Shown here: positions 1-7,665 of the stretch, piece after piece | Layout of the letters: every line of letters begins with the position of its first letter | Position numbering within the stretch: position 1 is the first letter of the stretch | Assembly: GCA_964439135.1 (NCBI GenBank) | Contig: CAYTNN010000045.1 | Location: 1 to 25,533 of the forward strand | DNA: 25,533 nucleotides | Direction of reading: 5' to 3' | Source: JAFGPJ01 sp964439135 | GTDB taxonomy: Bacteria > Planctomycetota > Phycisphaerae > Sedimentisphaerales > Anaerobacaceae | The notes under the pieces: generated by a model | Told to the model about the DNA's origin: nothing | Databases searched by the model: none | The model's input: the letters and a program-made list of their open reading frames with translations, nothing else | Made by a program: the position numbers and the translations under genes

Positions 1-1
1 G

Positions 2-1651
2 GTTACTCGAAACTTGATGTCGGGCGACAAAATCTTTGCCGTTAACACGGAGACGGGCGAGCTGCTCTGGCAGCGGGATGGCAAAAAGATTGCCAACATT
101 ACAATCACGCTTGGGGACGGCAAGATTTTCTACGCCGACAGCGGAATAGCAGAAGAACAAAAGAGCAATGCCCTGCAGAGACGGCAAAAACTCACAGACA
201 ATGGCGTGTACAAAGAAAGAGAAGGAGTCCTTGAAGAGTTAAGGGAAAAGAAAGAGTTCCTGGTCCGGAAACTGAAAGAGGATCCATCATATAAACAGAA
301 ATCCCAGGTCCAATATCTTATCAACTCCCTGCAGGCCGAATTGTTCCAAGAGGAGTATCCTGAGGGGACACTGACGTACGCCGACGCCGACGTGAGGATT
401 GTTGTTGCGCTGGACGCCAAAACCGGCGAAGAATTGTGGAGCCGTCCCGTCGATTTGACCGGCTGCTGCGGCGACAAAATGGGAGCCGCCTACAGCCGCG
501 GATTACTCCTGTTCTTCGGAAACCACGGCAATCACGATGCGTGGAGATTCAGCCAGGGCGGCCTGAAATGGCGGCGCATCACGGCGCTATCGGCCGAGGA
601 CGGCAGGATGACCTGGTCGCGGGCGTTGAACTACCGAACCCGCCCGGTCATCGTCGCCGATAAAATAATCCTCGAGCCGCAGGCCTGCGATCTCCACACG
701 GGCGAGATTATCATGCGGGACCATCCTATCACCGGCAAGCAAGTCCCCTGGGAGTTCTTACGGCCCGGACACACTTGCGGCATTACCGCCGCCTCAGAGA
801 AGGGCCTTTTCTACCGCTCGGCCTGCACGGCGTTTTACGACCTGGAGCAGGACAACGGAGTCACCATCTTCGGCGCCTACCGCCCGGGTTGTGCAATCAG
901 TATGATACCGGCCGGCGGTGTGCTGCTAAGCCAGGAGGCGGCGGCCGGCTGCACGTGCTCGTACCCCGTCCGCTGCTCGATGGCGATGATACGCAAACCG
1001 GGCAGGGCACAGCCCTGGACGGTCTATGTCACGCCCGGCGAGCTTACACCCGTAAAGCGTTTCACTGTAAACTTCGGCGCGCCCGCGGACAAAAAAGATA
1101 ACGAAGGAAACGTCTGGTTCAGCTATCCCAATCCGAAGACCGCTTCATACACCCACTTCCCCAACTACGGCGTGAAGTTCGATCTGGGCGTCCGGACCTT
1201 GCCTGGAATGGGTTATTTCTGCCACGATTTCAAAGGCGTCGATATAGCCGGTACGGACAAGCCCTGGCTATTCACATCCGGCTGCCGGGGAATGCTGCGC
1301 TGCGAAGTGCCGCTGACCGATGATGCCGCCGGGGAAAATTCCGCCGTGTATACCGTTCGTCTCGGCTTTAACGCACTGCCGGAAGACCACGAGGGCCGGC
1401 GGGTATTCGACATCAAGCTACAGGACAAGGTCGTCCTGGAAAGCTTTGATATCCTGGCAACGGCGGGAGGAGCTAACAGGGCGGTGGTCAAAGAATTCAA
1501 AGGTATCGAAGCCGGAAGTGCTATGGTCCTTGAGCTGCTTGCCAAGTCGGCTAATCCGAATATGGACGAGGCCCCGATCATAAACTTCATCGATGTTATC
1601 AGGGAAGATTCGAGGCAGGTTGCCGGAATGCCCGCGGGCGGCGCGCAATAG
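2..1651 (+). CDS. PQQ-like beta-propeller protein with C-terminal malectin-like domain (5' end outside window)
   Basis: The reading frame is open from base 2, so the N-terminus and probably a signal peptide lie upstream; the TTG at 14 and ATG at 17 are internal. The visible part opens with PQQ-type propeller blades (KIFAVNTETGELLWQRDGKK, then VVALDAKTGEELW and ITALSAEDGRMTW). Between the first two blades sits a charged, probably coiled-coil insertion of about 65 residues. A Cys-rich stretch (GCTCSYPVRCSMAM) follows. The last 120 residues (YTVRLGFNALPEDHEGRRVF to PIINFIDVIRE) resemble the malectin/carbohydrate-binding fold. Proteins with this propeller-malectin layout are common in planctomycetes and are thought to be exported. 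Enzymatic activity cannot be deduced; a quinone-dependent dehydrogenase role is not supported here. The domain call is fairly sure, the function unknown. Confidence 0.75.
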   Translation, partial: VTRNLMSGDKIFAVNTETGELLWQRDGKKIANITITLGDGKIFYADSGIAEEQKSNALQRRQKLTDNGVYKEREGVLEELREKKEFLVRKLKEDPSYKQKSQVQYLINSLQAELFQEEYPEGTLTYADADVRIVVALDAKTGEELWSRPVDLTGCCGDKMGAAYSRGLLLFFGNHGNHDAWRFSQGGLKWRRITALSAEDGRMTWSRALNYRTRPVIVADKIILEPQACDLHTGEIIMRDHPITGKQVPWEFLRPGHTCGITAASEKGLFYRSACTAFYDLEQDNGVTIFGAYRPGCAISMIPAGGVLLSQEAAAGCTCSYPVRCSMAMIRKPGRAQPWTVYVTPGELTPVKRFTVNFGAPADKKDNEGNVWFSYPNPKTASYTHFPNYGVKFDLGVRTLPGMGYFCHDFKGVDIAGTDKPWLFTSGCRGMLRCEVPLTDDAAGENSAVYTVRLGFNALPEDHEGRRVFDIKLQDKVVLESFDILATAGGANRAVVKEFKGIEAGSAMVLELLAKSANPNMDEAPIINFIDVIREDSRQVAGMPAGGAQ

Positions 1652-1686
1652 AACTTAATTACTCAAACTTATTGATTTTCGCTGTC

Positions 1687-1709
1687 ATGCTCAGCCGAAG
1701 GCGAAGCAT
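1687..1709. repeat. short imperfect palindrome, dispersed-repeat type
   Basis: ATGCT-ca-GCC-gaa-GGC-ga-AGCAT folds into an interrupted hairpin in the 117-base gap between the PQQ protein and the MFS gene. The wording resembles short 'GAGCGAAG'-type dispersed repeats seen in many environmental genomes, and similar wording recurs at 9500-9525. It has no U-tract, so it is not a convincing terminator. Confidence 0.35.
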
Positions 1710-1768
1710 CTGGGCGGCGGACTGATTATTCATAATATTTCGAAACTGTATCGGATTCGGCGGCCAAT

Positions 1769-2968
1769 TTGAAACGAAAACTCGCTACATTTCACTGGAT
1801 GCATTTGTTCGTGCTTGCGTCAGTTCATTTCTTTATTGATATATTCGCGAGTATGCTGCCTGCCATCCTTCCGGCAATCCGGGCCGAATTTTCGCTGAGC
1901 CTGTCGATGGGCGGGATAGTTATGGCGGTGATGTATTTAACGTGCAATGGCGTTCAGCCGCTTATAGGCCATTTACGCGCCAACAAGCGCAGGCCGCTGT
2001 TTCTGCATATCGGGCTGATTTTGGGCTCGGTCATATGCCTGCTTGGTGCCCTGCCCAGAGGCGGCGGCGCCTTTGGAGGCATGATTTTGCTGGCCGTCGT
2101 CAGCGGCATCGGAATTGCCATAGTGCATCCGGAAGGGCTGCGGGGAGTCCACCGGCTCAGGTATATTCCGCCGGCGGTTAGCACGGCTGTATTTATGGCC
2201 GGCGGTTTTCTTGGGTATGCGGGCGGCGGAGTGATATCGGCCTTTCTTGTCTCGCGTTTCGGATTGCAGGGTTTGTATCCTCTGATGTTCTGTCCCGTTA
2301 TCGGTATCGCCCTGGTCTTATTATTGAGGATCCGGCTGGCCGTTGAGCGGACTGTGCATACGAAAGAAACAACCCAACAGGACAAGAACCAGTTGCCTTT
2401 CCGGCTCATCCTTATGATGGCGGTGCCGGCCGCTGTCTCGACAACCATTATCGCATCCCTGCTGCCGACAGTACTCAACGAGCTTGGCTTCGGGCTGACG
2501 TTCGGCGGCCTGTCCGCGACGATGTTCGGTCTGGGAGGAGCCGTCGGATCATTTGTCTGGGCGCATGTCGCTCACAAGAAGGGAGAGTTGAAATGCTCGG
2601 TTGCGGCACTTTTTTTCGTGATGCCTTTCCTCGTGTTGTACCTGGTATTCATCAATAGCAGGATGGCGATATGGTTGCTTTTTGGTGCCGGATTCTGGGC
2701 AATTTCAGCTTATATATTGCTGATTACCCTGTCGAGACAGGCTGCCGGGTTGACCCTCGGGCAGCGAATGGGATTCATGGTTGGGGGCACCTGGGCGATG
2801 GCTTATATCGTTTTTATACCCCTGCTGCGGATAGCCGAACATTTCGGCTCGGACGTCATCTTAAAATTCTCACCTATCGGTTATGTGCTCTCAGGCGCCT
2901 TCGGGCTTTCGATCATGTTGAAAGGCAATTCCTTCGCCAAAGGAAAACAACTCAAGATCAGTCAATGA
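1769..2968 (+). CDS. MFS transporter, fosmidomycin-resistance (Fsr)-like
   Basis: A 399-residue, very hydrophobic protein with about 12 predicted membrane segments, the usual MFS size. The signature GIGIAIVHPEG in the first half matches the HP-containing motif of Fsr-like efflux proteins (usually GxxxAxFHP). A charged loop near residues 195-210 (ERTVHTKETTQQDKNQ) would be the central cytoplasmic loop between the two six-helix bundles. The TTG at 1769 is the longest start; an ATG at 1799 is an alternative, and neither has a clear Shine-Dalgarno. It probably works as a proton-driven exporter in the inner membrane; the substrate is unknown. It lies 117 bases after the PQQ/malectin gene on the same strand, but an operon is not certain. 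Confidence 0.75.
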   Translation: MKRKLATFHWMHLFVLASVHFFIDIFASMLPAILPAIRAEFSLSLSMGGIVMAVMYLTCNGVQPLIGHLRANKRRPLFLHIGLILGSVICLLGALPRGGGAFGGMILLAVVSGIGIAIVHPEGLRGVHRLRYIPPAVSTAVFMAGGFLGYAGGGVISAFLVSRFGLQGLYPLMFCPVIGIALVLLLRIRLAVERTVHTKETTQQDKNQLPFRLILMMAVPAAVSTTIIASLLPTVLNELGFGLTFGGLSATMFGLGGAVGSFVWAHVAHKKGELKCSVAALFFVMPFLVLYLVFINSRMAIWLLFGAGFWAISAYILLITLSRQAAGLTLGQRMGFMVGGTWAMAYIVFIPLLRIAEHFGSDVILKFSPIGYVLSGAFGLSIMLKGNSFAKGKQLKISQ

Positions 2969-3121
2969 ACTCTCAAAGTCAATAGCTCATCACGCTACTC
3001 GATAATACTCTTGGCTTGCAGCAAATACCAAGCAGAACGTGATCAAAAAAGTCTTACGGAAGGCAAAATCGGTTAGCAACAAAACAACAGAATAGTTGGA
3101 AATCCCTGTTTTATACTCCTG

Positions 3122-3673
3122 TCAGGCAAAACGTAGCTGCTCTTGCTTTGAATGGATTCGTGCACCAATTCGTAGGACTCGATCAAACTTCCTCACTAAG
3201 TCCGGCTCGCAGTGTTCGAGCAGTTTCCAGACGTCTTGCTCATTTTCAATGGTATAGAAACTCCTGACAGGAGAGAAATAAACGAGGACTTTCTTATTGC
3301 GCTCGCACAAATTCAAGATATTGTTCAAAGTGCCCTTGCTTTTTCCATCCCAGAGCATGAATCCGTAATCAGCCTCCTCACCCATCAGAACATCTTTAGT
3401 GCTATAATAATCAAAGTCTTTCTTGCTTCTGCTCGAATGAACGTTTCGTGTTTCCCAGTTCCCTATGTTGTTTCGATAGACATTACCCATGCAAAATACC
3501 AAAACATTTCTATAGTTTTTCTCGGAGAGATATTCTTGCATCGCCTTATCAGCGCCATTCGCATCGCCAAGAAGTATAAGATACTCATTTGCAATAATAT
3601 TATCAGCGCGTCCTTTTATCGCTTGGTTTAACCTTCCGATTTTGCGAGAACCGCCAAAGAATACCTTAATCAT
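3122..3673 (-). CDS. SLOG-superfamily (Rossmann-like nucleotide-binding) protein
   Basis: A 183-residue protein. Three blocks fit the SLOG/YspA-like fold: an N-terminal FFGGSRKIGRLN after the first strand, GDANGADKAMQEYL near residue 37, and DGKSKGTLNNIL followed by a strand (KKVLVYFSP) near residue 110. In SLOG proteins these loops bind nucleotides or nucleotide-derived ligands. The start codon overlaps the stop of the upstream phosphoribosyltransferase gene (ATGA, bases 3670-3673), so the two are translationally coupled. There is no membrane segment or signal peptide, so it should be cytosolic. The pair is clearly AT-richer than its neighbours, suggesting transfer. Fold assignment is reasonably sure; ligand and role are unknown. 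Confidence 0.6.
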   Translation of the reverse strand: MIKVFFGGSRKIGRLNQAIKGRADNIIANEYLILLGDANGADKAMQEYLSEKNYRNVLVFCMGNVYRNNIGNWETRNVHSSRSKKDFDYYSTKDVLMGEEADYGFMLWDGKSKGTLNNILNLCERNKKVLVYFSPVRSFYTIENEQDVWKLLEHCEPDLVRKFDRVLRIGARIHSKQEQLRFA

Positions 3674-4263
3674 GTTCTTCTCCGAGTCTTAGTAAGTGTA
3701 AGAGCATATACCTTCTCTGCTTTTCCCTCGTTTTTCAACGCCTGAGTTATGGCGTTAAGGGTAGCTCCAGACCGATAAAGGTCGTCAAGCAAAAGGATGT
3801 TTCGTCCTTCGACTTTCTGTTTTACGACGTGGTAAGTATCCTTGAGAATCTCCATCCGCTTGTTCAACTCATATATGTTTTTGAGTTCCGGAGTCTGCTT
3901 TAGTTTGACAATACAATCTGCACATAGTTTCATACCTGTAAGCTTAGAGATTTCTTTTGCGACAGCTATCACAGGTTGGAATGCCCGCACTGAACGGGAA
4001 GGAGGTACAGGGATGATCAAATCCACTGGCCAGTTTTTGCTATTTAAAAATTCCACGACAGTCTCAACGATGATCCCAAGTACCGACTTGTCGGACTTGT
4101 ATTTTAGCCGATTTAACAGTTGTCCCATATCGCTATATTTTGTGTCGAATTGCGGGTGGCCATATTCGTTATATCCGATATATTCGCTGCTTAGCGTATG
4201 GACGTCCAAAGCGTACCCGGAAGTCCATTTTCCCTTAATTTGCTTTGGTGAAATCTTTATCAT
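3670..4263 (-). CDS. ComF-like phosphoribosyltransferase
   Basis: A 197-residue type I phosphoribosyltransferase. The PRPP-binding loop is visible as NILLLDDLYRSGATLNAI (hydrophobic strand, DD, SGAT), and LIIPVPPSRSVRAFQP in the middle corresponds to the ComF-family substrate region. The N-terminal zinc finger of classical ComF is missing; instead there is a short leader with GYALDVHTLSSEYIGYNEYG. The start ATG at 4263 has an AAAAGGAT ribosome site a few bases upstream. The stop codon overlaps the start of a SLOG-fold gene, so the products probably act together, for example one making or salvaging a nucleotide that the other senses or cleaves; this is inference. Lack of the finger and AT-rich composition argue against ordinary competence ComF. 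Confidence 0.7.
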   Translation of the reverse strand: MIKISPKQIKGKWTSGYALDVHTLSSEYIGYNEYGHPQFDTKYSDMGQLLNRLKYKSDKSVLGIIVETVVEFLNSKNWPVDLIIPVPPSRSVRAFQPVIAVAKEISKLTGMKLCADCIVKLKQTPELKNIYELNKRMEILKDTYHVVKQKVEGRNILLLDDLYRSGATLNAITQALKNEGKAEKVYALTLTKTRRRT

Positions 4264-4300
4264 GACGTATCCTTTTATGCAGGCTTATCTTGTTTTTAAT

Positions 4301-4309
4301 ATTGTAACA
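4301..4309 (-). promoter_or_regulatory. possible extended -10 promoter for the phosphoribosyltransferase-SLOG pair
   Basis: On the minus strand the bases read TGTTACAAT, which matches an extended -10 element (TGn plus TACAAT). It would start transcription about 30 bases before the ATG at 4263. A TTGACT lies upstream but its spacing (22 bases) is too long for a standard -35. The rest of the 4264-4589 intergenic region shows no gene; it holds the facing upstream region of the sigma factor operon. Confidence 0.35.
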
Positions 4310-4541
4310 CCGCATATCAGAATCTGCAAGTCAAAACCAGAGGGAGTGCGCCCATAAAGTGCTGGTGAAGTTAAATGGGCAGAAAAACTACACCCGGCGA
4401 AAAGAGATTAAATACCCATTTCGAATCAATACCGGGCAAAGTGCGCGCCTTTAGGGATTGAAATGAGGCTTGGGATCCGGAAGGTTGAAAAGTAGCAGAA
4501 AAGAGCTATTTTCTTTATACTAAAACAGCCCGTTGAGTTGT

Positions 4542-4566
4542 TTTATAAGCGACGATCGATTGTTCT
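4542..4566 (+). promoter_or_regulatory. conserved upstream motif of the first ECF operon
   Basis: TTATAAGCGACGATCGATTG, continuing TTC, lies 37 bases before the ATG of the first ECF sigma gene. A closely related stretch lies 35 bases before the second ECF sigma gene (6161-6183). Shared parts are ATA-AGCGAC and the half-palindromic ACnAnCGnTTGT. Position and conservation suggest a promoter/operator or leader element; its exact function is not seen. Confidence 0.4.
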
Positions 4567-4589
4567 AAGCTTAGGAAAGTACCTTTTTG

Positions 4590-5126
4590 ATGCTGGAAGA
4601 TAAGCTGCTCATATTGAAATTCAATCGCGGCAACCGCGAGGCCTTGCGGAGCATATATGAAAAGTACAAAAACGATCTTGTGACGTTGGCTGCTGCTCTC
4701 TTAAATGATGTAAGTTCCGCCGAGGATGTTGTGCACGATGTTTTTGTTGGCTTTATCGAATCTTCCCGGAAGTTCCGGCTGACCGGCAGCCTGAAAGGCT
4801 ACTTAGCGACTTGTGTTGCTAATAATGCACGGAACAGAAATAAGGCCGGGCGAAGACATCAGAATGTGGAAGCCAGCGTGGTTATGCCGGATGCAAACCG
4901 ACCTGATGCCGCCGCGATGTTCGGCGAAGAATTACGTCAGTTGGGCTGGGCCCTTGAGCAGCTTCCTTATGAGCAACGGGAAGTTTTGCTTCTGCACTCG
5001 TACAGCGGCATGAAATTTAAGGCGATCGCACAACAACAGAAAATTTCGATTAATACTGTACAGGGCAGATACCGGTATGCGGTAGATAAACTGCGGTCAA
5101 TGTTAAATGGTGAGGTGAAAAAATGA
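4590..5126 (+). CDS. ECF-type RNA polymerase sigma factor (first copy)
   Basis: About 178 residues, a typical ECF sigma factor length. Region 2 runs from the N-terminus (ALRSIYEKYKNDLVTLAAAL, then SAEDVVHDVFVGF, the core-binding and -10 recognition helices). Region 4 lies near the C-terminus (LEQLPYEQREVLLLHSYSGM, then the helix-turn-helix KAIAQQQKISINTVQGRYRY). The ATG at 4590 is chosen; a TTG three bases upstream is possible and would sit slightly closer to the AGGAAAG at 4573-4579. The stop overlaps the start of a membrane anti-sigma-like gene (ATGA), the usual ECF arrangement. A related sigma/anti-sigma pair follows at 6206-7664. It should redirect RNA polymerase in response to an envelope or cytoplasmic signal; the regulon is unknown. 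Confidence 0.9.
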   Translation: MLEDKLLILKFNRGNREALRSIYEKYKNDLVTLAAALLNDVSSAEDVVHDVFVGFIESSRKFRLTGSLKGYLATCVANNARNRNKAGRRHQNVEASVVMPDANRPDAAAMFGEELRQLGWALEQLPYEQREVLLLHSYSGMKFKAIAQQQKISINTVQGRYRYAVDKLRSMLNGEVKK

Positions 5127-6031
5127 GACCGGCAGAAAACATTAATGAGTTGATAAAAAAACTTAAATTGAAAGCCAGCGCCGATCTGGACAGAAGAGTG
5201 CATGATGATATTTCCATGGCGCCGGCCGAATCAGATAAGGCAAAATCGGCTTTCACACAGCCGAATATAGGGAGAACAATTATGAAAAGTCCAATTGTAA
5301 AATTAGCCGCTGCGGCGGTGATTATTGTCCTGGTCGTTCTGGGATTATTTGAATTCATCGGCACCGAAAAGACTTCCGGCGTCGTCTGGGCCGACGTCGT
5401 CAGGAAAGTGGGAGCTAGTCGGGGATTAATCGTCCGATGTTCGGATTCCACTGCCTCCAGTGAAGATGACTATTCAATCACATACACCTCACCGACATAC
5501 TGCCGAAAGGACTTCTACAAGGACGGGCAGATTATCCGGACCGGCTACACAGACTTCACAGGTTCCGACACATATACTCTCACAGACGTCTTTCACATGC
5601 GCAAACATTCCCTGACTACCACATTTAAGAAAAGCGAGTACCAATTCTTCCTGGAGTGGAATAATGACTGGACGAATCCAGAGTTCCTGGTACAGAAGAT
5701 CCTGTCCTGTGAGCACAGTAAACTCGGGCAGAAAACCATCGAGGGGGTATTGTGCGAAGGAATCGAGACGACTGATCCGGCTTACATTGGTCCCTTGCCG
5801 GGACCGGTCAATAATCTTCAAGTGGAATTCCGATTATGGGTCAGCGTCGAAACAGGGTATCCCGTTCTGTACGAAAGTAAAATGAGTGCCGAGTATGAAG
5901 GAGAGGTCTGGGAATCAGAGAACGTAACGGATCAGTTCCAGTGGGACGTGGAGTTGGATCCGGGCATCTTCGAGCCGAACATCCCGTCTGACTACGAGAG
6001 GCTCACATGGCCGGAGGTCAAAGAGCTATAG
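5123..6031 (+). CDS. membrane-anchored anti-sigma-like protein (partner of first ECF sigma)
   Basis: A 302-residue single-pass membrane protein that overlaps the ECF sigma gene by four bases. The N-terminal ~55 residues are cytoplasmic and charged (RPAENINELIKKLKL), followed by KSPIVKLAAAAVII and a membrane helix at about residues 57-80. After the helix comes the planctomycete-typical VVWADV motif and a soluble domain rich in beta strands (about residues 90-302) resembling the LolA-like lipoprotein-carrier fold at low confidence. No zinc-binding ZAS motif (HxxxCxxC) is visible, so it is not a classic zinc anti-sigma factor. The paralogue at 6741-7664 shares the helix and WADV motif but has a different outer domain. 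A role in holding or signalling to the sigma factor is inferred from gene order. Confidence 0.7.
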   Translation: MRPAENINELIKKLKLKASADLDRRVHDDISMAPAESDKAKSAFTQPNIGRTIMKSPIVKLAAAAVIIVLVVLGLFEFIGTEKTSGVVWADVVRKVGASRGLIVRCSDSTASSEDDYSITYTSPTYCRKDFYKDGQIIRTGYTDFTGSDTYTLTDVFHMRKHSLTTTFKKSEYQFFLEWNNDWTNPEFLVQKILSCEHSKLGQKTIEGVLCEGIETTDPAYIGPLPGPVNNLQVEFRLWVSVETGYPVLYESKMSAEYEGEVWESENVTDQFQWDVELDPGIFEPNIPSDYERLTWPEVKEL

Positions 6032-6058
6032 CAGACAAACCCAAACGCCATATAATCC

Positions 6059-6090
6059 AAAAGGCCGGGTTTTTTAGCTCGGCCTTTTTT
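6059..6090 (+). terminator. rho-independent terminator after the first ECF operon
   Basis: AAAAGGCCG and CGGCCTTTT form a perfect 9-bp stem around a 12-base loop, followed by further T. It starts 28 bases after the anti-sigma stop codon. The hairpin separates the first ECF operon from the second one. Confidence 0.9.
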
Positions 6091-6160
6091 ATGCGCCTGA
6101 AGAGCAATAATTGAAAGAAAAATTCTTTTTCTTTAAACCCGCAAGGGGGCGCAAATTGTT

Positions 6161-6183
6161 ATATTAGCGACAAACGTTTGTTA
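6161..6183 (+). promoter_or_regulatory. conserved upstream motif of the second ECF operon
   Basis: ATATTAGCGACAAACGTTTG, continuing TTA, lies just before the second ECF sigma gene. It contains the perfect 12-base palindrome ACAAACGTTTGT. The equivalent stretch before the first sigma gene matches 9 of these 12 bases and sits at nearly the same distance from its start codon. A shared operator or autoregulated promoter part is likely. Confidence 0.4.
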
Positions 6184-6205
6184 CCGAATCAATTAGGCGG
6201 GCCTA

Positions 6206-6757
6206 ATGGAAGACAAGCTGCTTGTTTTAAGATGTAAACGCGGGAGCACAGAAGCTCTCGGGCGGATCTATGAAAAGTACAAAACCGATATGCTCGTTCT
6301 GGCGATGGCCCTGTTAAATGATAAAAGTGCGGCCGAAGATGTTATGCACGATGTTTTTCTGTCTTTCGTTCAAAATATCGAAAAGTTCAGCTTAACTGGC
6401 AGCTTTAAAGGTTATTTGTTGACCTGCCTCGCCAACCGAGCGCGTAACCTGAACAAGGCAAAGCATCAGCAAGGCGTGGAGTTGGATCCTGCCGAATCTG
6501 TTAGTTCCGGTTCTAATGAGCCGCTGCGAGCGATTATGTGCAACGAGCAATTGCAGCAATTAAGCAATGCTATGGTTCAACTTCCATACGACCAGCGCGA
6601 GGTAATCATGCTGCACTTTCAGGCCGGCATGACGTTCAGGACAATAGGCAAGTCGCTTGGCGTTTCAGCCAACACCGCAAAGAGCCGGTATCGGTATGGA
6701 CTCGATAAGCTGCGGTCAATTTTCGATAGCGAGGCAAAAAATGGAACCAGCAGATAA
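6206..6757 (+). CDS. ECF-type RNA polymerase sigma factor (second copy)
   Basis: A 183-residue ECF sigma factor related to the one at 4590 (shared EDKLL-L, ALxxIYEKYK, SAEDVxHDVF, LTGSxKGYL, QLPYxQREV). Region 2 covers the first ~85 residues, and region 4 with its helix-turn-helix is near residues 120-175 (MTFRTIGKSLGVSANTAKSR). The ATG at 6206 follows TTAGGCGGGCCTA, a usable ribosome site. The 3' end overlaps the anti-sigma-like gene by 17 bases. The operon continues one base later into a pseudopilin gene. Paralogy with the first copy suggests tandem duplication followed by divergence. Confidence 0.9.
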   Translation: MEDKLLVLRCKRGSTEALGRIYEKYKTDMLVLAMALLNDKSAAEDVMHDVFLSFVQNIEKFSLTGSFKGYLLTCLANRARNLNKAKHQQGVELDPAESVSSGSNEPLRAIMCNEQLQQLSNAMVQLPYDQREVIMLHFQAGMTFRTIGKSLGVSANTAKSRYRYGLDKLRSIFDSEAKNGTSR

Positions 6758-7664
6758 AATTAAAGAGTTGATAAATCAATCGGATGCCAAGACAATTCCC
6801 GAGGTAGATAACAGAATCCTTGCCGGTGCTTCGGATCATTTGAAAAAATTAAGAGAAAAGAACCTGGCAGTAGGAGGAGCCGGAGTCTGGAGAATAATTG
6901 TAAAAAGCCCGGTTGCCAAACTGGCCGCTGCGGCGGTAATCATTATCGCGGCACTTATAGGAATACATCAAATAAGCGCTCCAGGTATTGCCTGGGCGGA
7001 TGTCACAGAGCGCTTTCGGACCGTACCTTTTTTCAGCGCGACAATCTACGTGAAGGAGGATGCGTTGGAAGAACCGAGGCAACTCGAGCTTTGGATGGGT
7101 CCTATAGGACGCGCCCGGATGAGAATAGGTCATCAGGTGATTTTCGGCCGGGCGGATCAGGCATTGAAAGCCTTCGACATCAGGAGGCGTATGGAGGTTG
7201 AGCCGGATGTGCAGGCCGTTGAATTGCTCGATATGCTGGGAAATATGGAAGAATATTCTCTCGAAACAGTTATTCGGAGTATTTCCGGCGGCAAGCTGGT
7301 CGATGTAACTCCCCTTGTGAATGCGGATGCCGTCATATCCGAGGACATGGTTGTTTTTGACGCCTTTTCTGACGGCGGTCCCGAATGGCTTCGCGTGTAC
7401 GCGCTTCGCGAAAGCAGACTCCCTGTGGGAATTAGAATATGGGACCCCCGAAATGGAAAGTCTGTGGATGTGTTTATTAGCTATTTCAAAGATCAGCCGG
7501 ATGTATTCTTCGATGCCAAGACCTTTTCAACAAGGCTCGCTGATCTTAGCTGTACCGATGCAGACCTGGCTCATATATTCTTGAAAGACCCCGGGGGACA
7601 GTACGTTACGGCAAAGGATTTACTTGAGCGGGAAAGCAGCTCCGAAGGTAGGGACGGAAAATAA
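6741..7664 (+). CDS. membrane-anchored anti-sigma-like protein (partner of second ECF sigma)
   Basis: A 307-residue protein starting at the ATG inside the end of the sigma gene; a longer start at 6657 would lie deep in the sigma gene and add unrelated sequence. The N-terminus (EPADKIKELINQS) parallels the first anti-sigma. The membrane helix is at about residues 58-78 (KSPVAKLAAAAVIIIAALIG), followed by IAWADV. The outer domain (about residues 90-307, ELWMGPIGRARMRIGHQVIF and onward) is not obviously similar to the first copy's, so the two modules may sense different things. No zinc ZAS motif is seen. Function is inferred from gene order and the shared membrane region. Confidence 0.7.
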   Translation: MEPADKIKELINQSDAKTIPEVDNRILAGASDHLKKLREKNLAVGGAGVWRIIVKSPVAKLAAAAVIIIAALIGIHQISAPGIAWADVTERFRTVPFFSATIYVKEDALEEPRQLELWMGPIGRARMRIGHQVIFGRADQALKAFDIRRRMEVEPDVQAVELLDMLGNMEEYSLETVIRSISGGKLVDVTPLVNADAVISEDMVVFDAFSDGGPEWLRVYALRESRLPVGIRIWDPRNGKSVDVFISYFKDQPDVFFDAKTFSTRLADLSCTDADLAHIFLKDPGGQYVTAKDLLERESSSEGRDGK

Positions 7665-7665
7665 C

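Noticed and set aside
1954..2478. 174-codon ORF antisense to the MFS gene
   Set aside because: It is a shadow of a well-supported membrane protein gene.
3212..3631. 139-codon ORF antisense to the SLOG gene
   Set aside because: The minus-strand frame has conserved nucleotide-binding motifs and is coupled to the upstream gene; the plus-strand frame has none.
3670..4263. Competence protein ComF
   Set aside because: The N-terminal zinc finger is missing, and the partner is a SLOG-fold gene, so a natural-competence role is not supported.
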